Below, in pieces: positions 24,629 to 33,490 of a stretch of DNA of 64,000 bases. The position numbers and the translations under genes were made by a program. How positions within the stretch are numbered: the stretch's first letter is position 1; each line of letters opens with the position of its first letter. This DNA comes from Mesobacillus campisalis (GTDB lineage Bacteria; Bacillota; Bacilli; Bacillales; Cytobacillaceae): positions 184,791-248,790 of the forward strand of contig NZ_LAYY01000004.1 in assembly GCF_000986785.1 (NCBI RefSeq), in the 5' to 3' direction. The notes under the pieces were generated by a model. That model was given only the letters and a program-made list of their open reading frames with translations. It searched no databases and was not told the DNA's origin.

Positions 24629-26548
24629 ATGGCGATTACGATACCAGATAATATTAGGTCCTCGGTTACTGCTGGAGAACGGCTATTTTTCCGCACCCTT
24701 AAAAACTATTTGCCGGATGATTATATTGTCTACTATGAACCTGAGATATTAGGAAAACGGCCTGATTTTGTGATTATTGGACCAGAGTTGGGAATCGTTG
24801 TTATAGAAGTAAAAGATTATACAAAGAACACCTTGCTGCAAGTCAATCATGAGGAATGGCATATTGTCGCTTCCAACGGGGTGCAGTCTGTCCAAAAAAG
24901 CCCGTTGAAACAGGCAAGGGATAATATGTTTCATGTGGTGGACGTACTGAAAAGAGATAAAAACCTGGTTCAACTGGAAGGGAAATATAAATTCCAGCTG
25001 AAATTTCCTTATGGACATGGCGTTGTTTTTACCCGGCTCTACTCTAAAGAATTTATTGAAGAAGGATTGTATTCCGTGATTGCTCCCGAATTTTGCCTGA
25101 CAAGAGATGAAATTGATCCAGATAAGGAGAGCTTTTCGGAAGAGATTCTCATGGAAAAGATCCTCAACATGTTTGTCGTCCCTTACCGACTGCGTGAACC
25201 ACTATCCTTTGAAGACATCAATGCAATCCGCTATCATCTGTTTCCCGAGGTTCGGATCAGTGCGGAGTTCAAGCCGCCGGTTCCATATCAGGATCAGCTG
25301 CTGCTGTCTCTGCATGATATCAAAACCATGGACCTCCACCAGGAAAACCTAGCCAAGCAAATTGGGGACAAAAACCGTCTAATTCGCGGGGTGGCAGGAA
25401 GCGGGAAGACCATTATCCTGGCGAGCAGGGCAAAGATGCTGGCAAAGCAGCATCCTGATTGGAAAATCCTGATTCTTTGCTATAACATTTCACTTTCTAA
25501 CTCTATTCAGCAAATGATTTTGCACATGCTCAATGAACCAGAGGATTTATTTGATTTCGATTTTTCCGCCGAGAAGCCTGAAAACGCTGCGAGCAGCAAG
25601 AATATTCTGGTCCGAAATTTTCACTCTTGGTTAAAGAATGATTTGAGGATCCATGAGCGCCAAATCCCTGTGCTTCTGGAAAAACTCAAGAACAAAGAAG
25701 CCATTCTTCCTACCTATGATGCAATTTTAATTGATGAGGGTCAGGATTTTGAAGCGGATTGGCTTAGTCTAGTCAGTTCAGTATTGAACGAAAATACCCA
25801 ATCTCTATTATTAGTGGAAGACCGGGCCCAAAGCATTTATAAACGGAAACGCTCTCTCGTCCAGGATACTGGGCTTAGCTTTCAGGGACGGTCAAAGGTT
25901 CTCTCCATCAATTACCGAAATACAAAGCAAATCGTAAAGTTTGCCTGGGACTTTTACCGTAAGCATTCGATGTTTAAAAAGAAAGTGGTCAATCGGGATT
26001 TAGAAGGGGAAATTATTGCACCTCAAAGTACCAAGCGGAAAGGTCCGGAGCCTGGAATACTCAAGGCGAAGAACTTTCCGGAAGAGATGCAGCTGGTGGC
26101 CAGGATGATTCAGAAACTTCATCAACAACGAAATGTGCCCCTGCATGAAATGCTAATCCTTTACCGTGTCAAGAAAACCCACAAGCACCATATTATTGAC
26201 ACTATTAAACGGACCTTGGCAGCTGCAGACCTGCCTTTCTATTGGATTACCGAAAACGAAAATTCGAAACGGTCGTTTGAAAAAGAAGATAACCGCGTCA
26301 AAATAAGTACAATCGACAGCAGCAAAGGACTGGATTTTCAAGCCGTGTTTATCGTTAATGTCGATTCGATGCCATTTCCGTTAGAAGAAGACAAAGAACG
26401 GGAAGTGTCACTCTTCTATATCGGCATGACCAGAGCAAAAGAATATCTTTGTCTGTCCTATTCAGGTGTGTCGGAGTTTACTCAATATCTGGATACTGTA
26501 AAAGAGGAGCGGGAGAAGAGGGGGCAGGGGGTGAAGGTGAGCAATTAA
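24629..26548 (+). CDS. NERD-domain protein fused to a UvrD-type helicase
   Basis: 639 aa from the ATG at 24629 (GTGGAG eight bases upstream); the ATG at 24608 is in frame but lacks a site. The N-terminal NERD domain, a nuclease-related fold, shows GERLFFRTL, the Asp of KRPDFVIIG and the EVK of VVIEVKDY. The helicase core has Walker A (GVAGSGKTIILASRA, about residue 254), Walker B-type DEGQDF (about 368), INYRNT, and the C-terminal motifs STIDSSKGLDFQAVF and YIGMTRAKEYL. Such fusions are common in defence islands and mobile regions and probably act on foreign DNA; the substrate is not known. It sits at the left edge of the island. Confidence 0.88.
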   Translation: MAITIPDNIRSSVTAGERLFFRTLKNYLPDDYIVYYEPEILGKRPDFVIIGPELGIVVIEVKDYTKNTLLQVNHEEWHIVASNGVQSVQKSPLKQARDNMFHVVDVLKRDKNLVQLEGKYKFQLKFPYGHGVVFTRLYSKEFIEEGLYSVIAPEFCLTRDEIDPDKESFSEEILMEKILNMFVVPYRLREPLSFEDINAIRYHLFPEVRISAEFKPPVPYQDQLLLSLHDIKTMDLHQENLAKQIGDKNRLIRGVAGSGKTIILASRAKMLAKQHPDWKILILCYNISLSNSIQQMILHMLNEPEDLFDFDFSAEKPENAASSKNILVRNFHSWLKNDLRIHERQIPVLLEKLKNKEAILPTYDAILIDEGQDFEADWLSLVSSVLNENTQSLLLVEDRAQSIYKRKRSLVQDTGLSFQGRSKVLSINYRNTKQIVKFAWDFYRKHSMFKKKVVNRDLEGEIIAPQSTKRKGPEPGILKAKNFPEEMQLVARMIQKLHQQRNVPLHEMLILYRVKKTHKHHIIDTIKRTLAAADLPFYWITENENSKRSFEKEDNRVKISTIDSSKGLDFQAVFIVNVDSMPFPLEEDKEREVSLFYIGMTRAKEYLCLSYSGVSEFTQYLDTVKEEREKRGQGVKVSN

Positions 26549-26782
26549 GGGTGAAGGGAGAAATTAGAAGCGACGGAACGATTCTTCAGCGTCATTCGTG
26601 GGTCGACTAGGATAAAATATAAAGTATGTAGAAATCATTGGCTGGATAGGAATTTTAATTGATACCACTCTACATTGGATGAGAAAGATCATATGTTCGT
26701 TTATCTATGGTATAATTAAGAAGCAATAGAATAGGAAACTTAAGGGTGGTCAGCTCATCCCCAAATGAAAGGGGGTGGTGCT
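26549..26782 (+). promoter_or_regulatory. Candidate LexA box and extended -10 promoter of type I toxin copy 2
   Basis: AGATCATATGTTCG at 26686-26699 differs from the Bacillus LexA consensus (CGAAC-N4-GTTCG) at two positions. Eleven bases later comes TGGTATAAT (TATAAT 26711-26716). The arrangement and spacing are the same as in copy 1. The remainder of 26549-26685 is the tail of the helicase transcript, with nothing else recognised. Confidence 0.45.
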
Positions 26783-26866
26783 GTGACGGTATTCGAAGCA
26801 TTAATGTTTGCATGTACGTTTGCAAGCTTAGTCATTGCGATATTGTCATTTAACCAAAGAAAATAA
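26783..26866 (+). CDS. Type I toxin, holin-like 27-aa membrane peptide (copy 2)
   Basis: GTG start with GAAAGGGGGTGGTGCT upstream. Peptide MTVFEALMFACTF + ASLVIAILSFNQRK; it differs from copy 1 only by Leu-Val for Phe-Ile. The flanking non-coding parts (promoter, hairpin terminator, antisense promoter) are also conserved over about 330 bp, so the whole locus was duplicated. Expected to insert into the membrane and depolarise it when not silenced by its antisense RNA. Confidence 0.85.
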   Translation: MTVFEALMFACTFASLVIAILSFNQRK

Positions 26867-26996
26867 TCCACCCTTAAGCTTGGAGGCATAGGTGGATTAT
26901 TCCCATCTTAAAGCTGTCCCCCTTGAAGGGAACCTTCTATTGCACTGACCGTTGGTGTTCGAGCACCAGCGGTCTTTTTAATATATGTGCTTTTAT
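26856..26996 (-). ncRNA. Predicted antisense antitoxin RNA of type I toxin copy 2
   Basis: Minus-strand TATAAT (27008 to 27003) with TTTTCA 17 bases upstream; predicted start near 26996. It contains the GACCGTTGGTG / CACCAGCGGTC hairpin (26946-26973) and ends at AATAATCCACC / GGTGGATTATT (26862-26901), overlapping the toxin stop. Ends are estimates. Confidence 0.62.
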
Positions 26997-27109
26997 ATCT
27001 ATATTATACCCGAAACGAAAAGGAATGAAAACTAAAAACCAAGCCCACTAAAATCACCCTTCCAAGATTTGTTATAATAAAATCAATAAACCCACCCCGA
27101 GGTGTTCAC

Positions 27110-30100
27110 ATGAAACAAGGAATCTACGAGGAAATTATCAACCAACAACTAAAAAAAGAACTAGAAACCCTCGACATTGAAGAATTCGAAATCGGCACTG
27201 ACCAAATCGATCCTGAGGAAGCGAGAAAGCTCCTTTCCACCTATATATCTGCGATTACCAGAAAAGCTTTAAAGTTCGTCCGAGATAATGAGAGCGATGG
27301 AAACCAAGCGCTCATGGACCAAATCAGAACTTGTAATGAGATCATTCAAGTTCTCAGTGAACGATTGGATGACGAAGAGTTCGAGGCCTTGCAAATCGAT
27401 GAGGAAGGAGAAATCCTCACTTCCATTTATTCGAAAATGAACTCAATCCGAAGTATCCGTAAAGGAGAAGTCGTCCGGCCAGTTACACCGATTTCGCAAA
27501 GCTCCCTGTTTACAGGCTCTAGCTATGAACCCAATATGCTGGGAGAGCTAAAAAAAGAAATTCTATCCGCTGACCGGATTGATATGCTGGTTTCATTCAT
27601 TAAATGGAGTGGTCTTCGCTGCATCATCGAGGAGTTGAAGACGTTCACTTCCCAACCAGATAAACAGCTCCGAGTCATCACCACCTCATATATGGAGGCG
27701 ACTGATTACAAGGCCATTGTAGAATTGAGCAAGCTGCCAAATACAGAAGTTAAGATTTCCTATGATGTAGAACGCACACGGCTGCATGCCAAGGCCTATC
27801 TATTTAAAAGAGAAACAGGATTCAGCACGGCCTATATTGGTTCCTCCAACCTATCTAATCCAGCGTTAACTGCAGGGTTGGAGTGGAATATGAAGGTCAC
27901 CGAAAAAGACTCATTTGATATCATTCGCAAATTTGAGGCAACCTTTGAAAGCTACTGGAATGATTCCGAATTTAAACCTTTTGATCACAACGACCAATTA
28001 GACCGTGAACAGTTAACACTAGCGTTATCAAAAAAGAAAGCGGAAGAGAGCAACCTCTCTATCCTTTTTGACATTCAGCCTTATCATTACCAAAAGGAAA
28101 TTCTGGAGAAGCTGCAGGTAGACAGAGAAGTGCTTGGCCGGAATAGAAACCTGCTTGTTGCAGCCACTGGGGTAGGGAAGACCGTCATTTCTGCTTTTGA
28201 TTATAAGCGATTTAAACACACTAATAAAAATAACGCCAAGCTGTTATTTGTCGCTCATAGAGAAGAAATCTTAAAACAAAGCCTGGATACGTTCCGGGTG
28301 ATCCTTAAAGACCCGAATTTTGGGGACATGCTAGTTGGCTCTTACCAGCCTGAATCCCTTGACCATCTATTTGTAAGCATACAAAGCTTTAATAGCCGGA
28401 AACTGAATCAGCACACCACTCCAGACTACTACGATTTTATTATAGTGGATGAGTTTCACCACGCAGCAGCTGATTCGTACCAGAAGTTATTATGCCATTA
28501 TCAACCAAAAATCTTACTTGGATTAACGGCTACCCCAGAGCGAATGGACGGTAAAAATGTTCTTTCGTATTTCAATGACACCATCTCGGCCGAAATGCGC
28601 CTTACGGAAGCTATTAATCGTAAGCTGCTTAGTCCGTACCAATATTTTTGTGTGAGTGACACTGTCGACCTTTCGAAGCTAAAATGGGGCAGAAAAGGCT
28701 ATGAAATCCGTGAACTGGAAAATGTATATACAGCCAATACAAGGAGGAGCAGCCAAATTGTAAACAGTCTCTATAAATATGTAACTGCTATAGAAGACGT
28801 CAAAGGACTAGGCTTTTGTGTTTCAATTGAGCATGCCAAGTATATGGCGGATTGTTTTAACCAAGCTGGCATTCCCTCCGTGGCCCTGTATGGGAATATC
28901 GATCCTAAAGTACGGAGAGAAGCACAAGGGAAGCTTGTATCTGGCCAGCTAACCTTTATTTTCGTCGTTGATTTATATAATGAGGGAATTGATATTCCGG
29001 AGGTAAATACAATTTTGTTCCTGCGTCCAACGGAAAGCTTGACCGTTTTCCTTCAACAGCTAGGTCGCGGGCTAAGGTTAGCGGAAGGAAAAGAATGCCT
29101 TACAGTCTTAGACTTTGTCGGCCAAGCCCATAAAAATTACACTTTTGAAGACAAGTTCAGGGCATTAATCGGGAAAACAAAGCATTCCGTACAATACTAT
29201 GTGGAAAATGGCTTTTTCAATTTGCCGAAAGGGAGCTTTATTCAGTTAGAGAAGCAGGCAAAGGAATATATTCTGCGGAACATCAAAGCAAGCACCAATA
29301 CGAAAAGCAACCTGATTGCAAGGATGAAATATTTTACCCAGGATACAGGTCTCGAACTAACTTTAGGGAACTTCCTAAATCATTATCGTCTTTCGCTCTA
29401 CGACTTCTATGGAAAAAGTCGTAATCGCAGCTTCACCCGCATGCTAGTCGAAGCGGGATTAAAAAAAGAGTTTACCTGGGAGCACGAGGACATTGTGACC
29501 AAACGGCTTCAGAACCTTTTTTTCTTGGATTCGAGCACCATGCTGCGATTCTTGATTACCTATATAGAAGAAGGCGTGGTAAGGAGCGAGGAAGAGAAGT
29601 TAATGCTGAACATGTTTTATTACTCCTTCTATAAAGACAACCCAGAAAAAGAAGGACTAGGATCTATTGAGGAAGGCGTACAACAAGTCCTGTCGAATGT
29701 TGATTTTGAAAACGAGATCCTTGCAATCCTTAGTTACCTATATGAATCGCTTGAAACCTTGGAGATTGAGAACGATTTTCCATTCCCTTCTCCATTAAAA
29801 GTCCATTGCAGCTATTCGACCACACAGGTACTTGCAGCACTAGGATATTACAATGAAGAGCAAACACCAGCTTTCCGCGAAGGAGTCAAGTACTTCCCGG
29901 ATAAAAATCTAGATATCTTCTTCATTACCTTAAATAAGTCAGAAAAGGATTTCTCGCCATCGACACTATATGAGGACTATGCTATCAGTGATACCCTTTT
30001 TCACTGGCAAACCCAAAGCAAAGTAACCGAAACAAGTCCAACTGCACAGCGGTACATTCATCACAGAAAAAACAATCACCAAATCGCTCTATTCGTTCGA

Positions 30101-30259
30101 GAATACAAACAACAAAGCGGCCTTACCGCACCTTTTACCTTCTTAGGAACAGCCGACTACATCAGCCACTCCGGAAATAAACCAATGAGTTTTATTTGGA
30201 GGTTGAGAGAGGAAATGCCTGCTGGGTTGGTGGGTAGGGCGAATAAGAATATATTGTGA
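27110..30259 (+). CDS. PLD-nuclease/SF2-helicase protein with DUF3427
   Basis: 1049 aa. Order of parts: an N-terminal helical region; a phospholipase-D-type domain with HAKAYLF and GSSNLSNPAL (about 225-250); an SF2 helicase core with Walker A AATGVGKT (about 353), DEFHH (about 447), LGLTATPERMDG and the C-terminal arginine block QQLGRGLRLAEGK; and a long C-terminal DUF3427 region ending with a GTADYISHSGNKPMSFIW-type module. Such proteins are widespread next to restriction systems and are thought to cut or unwind foreign DNA. A promoter TATAAT (27072-27077) and GAGGTG support the start. It stands alone, 360 bp before the RelA/SpoT unit. Confidence 0.88.
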   Translation: MKQGIYEEIINQQLKKELETLDIEEFEIGTDQIDPEEARKLLSTYISAITRKALKFVRDNESDGNQALMDQIRTCNEIIQVLSERLDDEEFEALQIDEEGEILTSIYSKMNSIRSIRKGEVVRPVTPISQSSLFTGSSYEPNMLGELKKEILSADRIDMLVSFIKWSGLRCIIEELKTFTSQPDKQLRVITTSYMEATDYKAIVELSKLPNTEVKISYDVERTRLHAKAYLFKRETGFSTAYIGSSNLSNPALTAGLEWNMKVTEKDSFDIIRKFEATFESYWNDSEFKPFDHNDQLDREQLTLALSKKKAEESNLSILFDIQPYHYQKEILEKLQVDREVLGRNRNLLVAATGVGKTVISAFDYKRFKHTNKNNAKLLFVAHREEILKQSLDTFRVILKDPNFGDMLVGSYQPESLDHLFVSIQSFNSRKLNQHTTPDYYDFIIVDEFHHAAADSYQKLLCHYQPKILLGLTATPERMDGKNVLSYFNDTISAEMRLTEAINRKLLSPYQYFCVSDTVDLSKLKWGRKGYEIRELENVYTANTRRSSQIVNSLYKYVTAIEDVKGLGFCVSIEHAKYMADCFNQAGIPSVALYGNIDPKVRREAQGKLVSGQLTFIFVVDLYNEGIDIPEVNTILFLRPTESLTVFLQQLGRGLRLAEGKECLTVLDFVGQAHKNYTFEDKFRALIGKTKHSVQYYVENGFFNLPKGSFIQLEKQAKEYILRNIKASTNTKSNLIARMKYFTQDTGLELTLGNFLNHYRLSLYDFYGKSRNRSFTRMLVEAGLKKEFTWEHEDIVTKRLQNLFFLDSSTMLRFLITYIEEGVVRSEEEKLMLNMFYYSFYKDNPEKEGLGSIEEGVQQVLSNVDFENEILAILSYLYESLETLEIENDFPFPSPLKVHCSYSTTQVLAALGYYNEEQTPAFREGVKYFPDKNLDIFFITLNKSEKDFSPSTLYEDYAISDTLFHWQTQSKVTETSPTAQRYIHHRKNNHQIALFVREYKQQSGLTAPFTFLGTADYISHSGNKPMSFIWRLREEMPAGLVGRANKNIL

Positions 30260-30617
30260 AAAAAATGTATTACAGTGGGTTTTAGTTAGGATTCTGACGT
30301 CTATTTAAAATATCAGTTATATAACATATCAATCATAATACATACATGACTAAAAATTAAAAAAGTGACTTAAATGTTACGCTTAAATAGTCATTCTGAT
30401 CACATGCAAACACTCGCTATTTCTATTTAGAAGGTGTATACCACTTTAATTTATAAAAGGTTTATAGAAAACATTAACAATTATTGGTTATTCTGTCTTA
30501 TAATAAGTTGGAAGCTTATAGTAAAACATATATAAGATGATTTTAAAGTGAAACTATTTGTTAATTATTACTGAATTGTAAATATTTATATTAGTAATTA
30601 TAAGGGGAGAGTTACGA
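30260..30617 (+). promoter_or_regulatory. Leader of the RelA/SpoT-DGQHR unit
   Basis: AT-rich, no gene seen. A TATAAT at 30499-30504 with TTAACA 19 bases upstream is a possible promoter about 110 bp before the start, leaving a long leader. The AAGGGGAGAG site lies just before the TTG start. Confidence 0.4.
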
Positions 30618-32198
30618 TTGGAACAACTTACTGAATTCATTAGATGCTCTAAAGAGGAACTTGATAAAAAAAGAGATTCTTTAGAGGAAATAAATAAAAA
30701 CATTTTGAATTTCCTTGACACTTACTTTATAAAAGATAAAAAAATAAATAATGTAATGGTGCAAGGTAGGGTAAAAGGTACATCCAGTTTATCGGAAAAA
30801 ATTATTAGGAAAAGATATGCGGATAGGTATAAATCAGACCATGAAAAATTTATAGATGAATTACCAGATTTAATAGGTATTAGATTAGTGTGCTTATTAG
30901 TGGACCAAGAAATTGAAGTTTTTGAAAGTATTCAATCAACGTTTACAGAAAGTGTTGGAGATGGCTTTTACTCAATCCCGGAGCTTCTTGGAAGTAAAAA
31001 TAACCTAGTGATAAATTACCATAACCAACCAGAGGAACAAAAAAATAAAAAGAAAATATATAGAATGTCTTGTAGATGGATAGGAGAGGAACAAGAGATC
31101 CCCGTTGAGCTCCAAATTAAGTCGTTAATAAATATGTTTTGGGGTGAGATTGAACACATGCTTTTTTATAAGAACTATACATATATGATAGGATCCGATT
31201 TCTATACTAATATCATGGATTCTATATTTAAAAATCTGGTAGCAATAGATGCTCAGCTAAAGCAGATGAGTCATCAATTATCTCAAAAATCTAAAGAAGA
31301 ACAGTTCCAAGAAATGAAACAGATGTTCGCGAAATTAATGTATAATATGTTTTATGAAAATTTCCGTGAAGAGCTGATAGATATTGAACTTGATTTTCGT
31401 GAAGTATATGACTTAATGGTACAAATAGAGTTTAAAGATGTTACGACAATAGGTAGAGCCCAAAATACTATGACAAAGTTAATTAATACTGTATATGATA
31501 GATCAGAATTTACGAGTAGTTTATTTGCTTTTGAAAACTATGATCTTAATAGCACAATTCTTAGAGAAGAAAGAAAGGAACTAGGTGTGGTTCTTGGTCA
31601 ACTGTCTCAATCAAACGATGTGTATTGGATTGCTTTAATTGGACTTTATAGGTTATTAAATAATAAACAATCAATAACTGAAGTAATTGATTGTTTAGCG
31701 AACGATCTAATGTCTTTCTATTCTAGATTTGATAGTATATTTGATCCCGAGGATGAGGCTGCTATTGGTAAACCACTATATAAAAGAGGTATAGAATTAG
31801 GGATTGTAAATGCATTCAGTAATTATAAGAAACTAGATTTTTTCATAATTGAAGTTTATCAGAGCAAAATCTTTGTAACATTGCATGATTTTCTTAAAGG
31901 AATAAAAGAGCCATTTCTTTCACTTACCCAAAGTGAAATTGAGAAAAATGGTGAAATAAAGATATTAAATGTTATTAAGGGAGCAACTTCCTTAAAAGTT
32001 ATGTCTGTGATTGAGAAAAAAATAGGAATTGAATACCTTAAACAAATATATACATTAATCGAAGATACGGAAATGAGTGGCTTAATTTTTAACATGCAGA
32101 AGTTTAAAGAATTACTTGATAATCAACGAGACCTAGTAACTGAGGAATTAATTCAATTGTTTATTAACAGTAGGGAGGAGGGGGAAAACTATGAATAA
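30618..32198 (+). CDS. RelA/SpoT-like nucleotidyltransferase domain protein, 526 aa
   Basis: TTG start behind AAGGGGAGAGTTACGA. The first 190 residues show the synthetase pattern: GRVKGTSSLSEKIIRK (Arg51, Lys53), the Asp-containing DLIGIRLVCLL (Asp84), and VELQIKSLINMFWGEIEHML (Glu164), equal to the EIQIRT..FW..LEH block of small alarmone synthetases. The GYRSLH-type loop is not evident (INYHNQP at its place), so substrate choice may differ. The remaining 330 residues are helical and unfamiliar; there is no hydrolase, TGS or ACT domain. It overlaps by 8 bp a DndB-like DGQHR gene and lies between helicase and Dnd genes. A toxic (p)ppGpp- or tRNA-modifying effector is one possibility; this is inference. 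Confidence 0.75.
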   Translation: MEQLTEFIRCSKEELDKKRDSLEEINKNILNFLDTYFIKDKKINNVMVQGRVKGTSSLSEKIIRKRYADRYKSDHEKFIDELPDLIGIRLVCLLVDQEIEVFESIQSTFTESVGDGFYSIPELLGSKNNLVINYHNQPEEQKNKKKIYRMSCRWIGEEQEIPVELQIKSLINMFWGEIEHMLFYKNYTYMIGSDFYTNIMDSIFKNLVAIDAQLKQMSHQLSQKSKEEQFQEMKQMFAKLMYNMFYENFREELIDIELDFREVYDLMVQIEFKDVTTIGRAQNTMTKLINTVYDRSEFTSSLFAFENYDLNSTILREERKELGVVLGQLSQSNDVYWIALIGLYRLLNNKQSITEVIDCLANDLMSFYSRFDSIFDPEDEAAIGKPLYKRGIELGIVNAFSNYKKLDFFIIEVYQSKIFVTLHDFLKGIKEPFLSLTQSEIEKNGEIKILNVIKGATSLKVMSVIEKKIGIEYLKQIYTLIEDTEMSGLIFNMQKFKELLDNQRDLVTEELIQLFINSREEGENYE

Positions 32199-33345
32199 TG
32201 AAATGGACTATGAGTTAGAATTGGAAAAAGATGTACTTCTTACCAAAGGATTTATAAAGGTTAAACAGGGTAATTTTGATATGTGTCTCATTTCGTTAAG
32301 AGCTGAGGAGTTAATTAAATATTCAGCTGTGCATTATTATAAGAATATAAAAGGGAATGAAGGTTATCAACGACAACTTGTTACTAACCATTATAGAAGA
32401 ATTGCAAAGTATATAGAATCTGAGGATGCTCCTATTCTTCCGCCTGCAATCTTAGCAGCAACAGAACCTGAATTCATGTCAATTAATTCTAACGAAATTA
32501 CTATAAGAAAAGTAATTCGGATTGTTGATGGACAACACAGAATACAAGGTCTAAGATATCTAAAAGAAAATAATCCGGGAGAATATAAAAAAATTGAGAA
32601 TTATGAGTTTCCGGTTATTTTAATGATAATTAATAAAGGCCAAAAAATTCATGAAGTAAATACCTTTGTTAACATAAACAGTAAGGGTAAGAAAGTTAGT
32701 ACTGATTTAGCTATATTATTAAGAGATAGAATCAGAGAGGAAGAATTTAATGAGAAGATAAAATATTTAAGTGATAAAGAATTTGAAGAGGCTATTGCAA
32801 CTAAAATTGCAAAAAAGCTAACTCAGTCTAAAGAGTCCATTTGGTATGATTTAATAAAAATGGCTGGTGGGGAAGATGACAAGGGAAAACCGATTAGTAT
32901 TAATGCTTTCAACCAATCGTTAAATGAATTAATTAAGTTTTATATACAAGCAAGTGCAGCCGAAAGAACTAAGGGTTTTATCGATACTATAGTATCTGAA
33001 TTGACCCCACTTTTATCAAGTGCTTGGGATATTGCCGTACTAAAATGGTCAGAATGTTTCTTTGTTAACAAGCCAAATAAGCATAATAAATTATTTAATA
33101 TTCAAAAAGGTATAGGCGTATATCCAATCCACCAACTATTAGGTGAATGTTTGCTTCTGAGTGATAGCGACACTGATAGAGCTTTATTAGAATTTAAAAA
33201 GATTATTAAGAAAAGTAAGGTAGAGTATACAGAATGGAAGATAGGTGGGATTTTATCTTCTTACAACTCGAAGGCAGGTTTTAAAATAATTGCTTCATAC
33301 ATTAAAAATGAAATTGATTTATATAACCAGAATATTGGGGAATAA
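32191..33345 (+). CDS. DGQHR-domain (DndB-like) protein, partner of the RelA/SpoT-like gene
   Basis: 384 aa. DGQHR lies at residues 113-117 (RIVDGQHRIQGL), followed by FPVILMIINKGQKIHEVNTF, split here from VNINSKGKKVSTDLAILLRDR. This is the DndB/DGQHR fold, and the motif position equals that of the true DndB in this window (residue 113). The N-terminus (VKQGNFDMCLISLRAEELI) replaces the DndB start, and overall similarity to DndB seems low. The start codon lies inside the upstream gene behind GGGAGGAGGGGG, so both are made together. It ends at a shared bidirectional terminator with the dnd operon. Role unknown; sensing or limiting the partner enzyme is a guess. Confidence 0.8.
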   Translation: MNNEMDYELELEKDVLLTKGFIKVKQGNFDMCLISLRAEELIKYSAVHYYKNIKGNEGYQRQLVTNHYRRIAKYIESEDAPILPPAILAATEPEFMSINSNEITIRKVIRIVDGQHRIQGLRYLKENNPGEYKKIENYEFPVILMIINKGQKIHEVNTFVNINSKGKKVSTDLAILLRDRIREEEFNEKIKYLSDKEFEEAIATKIAKKLTQSKESIWYDLIKMAGGEDDKGKPISINAFNQSLNELIKFYIQASAAERTKGFIDTIVSELTPLLSSAWDIAVLKWSECFFVNKPNKHNKLFNIQKGIGVYPIHQLLGECLLLSDSDTDRALLEFKKIIKKSKVEYTEWKIGGILSSYNSKAGFKIIASYIKNEIDLYNQNIGE

Positions 33346-33462
33346 ATTCCCCATAATTAATCCAGTCGTTTTTTACAAATTAAATAATTTTGCCTGCGAA
33401 CTGAATGTCACAGGTAATTCTTAAACGTAACTAAATGGCTCCATTTTAGTTCTTTATGAAGT

Positions 33463-33490
33463 AAAAAGAGGACAAAAAAGTCCTCTTTTA
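33463..33490. terminator. Bidirectional terminator between the DGQHR gene and the dnd operon
   Basis: Arms AAAAAGAGGAC (33463-33473) and GTCCTCTTTTA (33480-33490); T-rich on both strands. The right arm includes the stop codon of the desulfurase gene. Confidence 0.82.
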
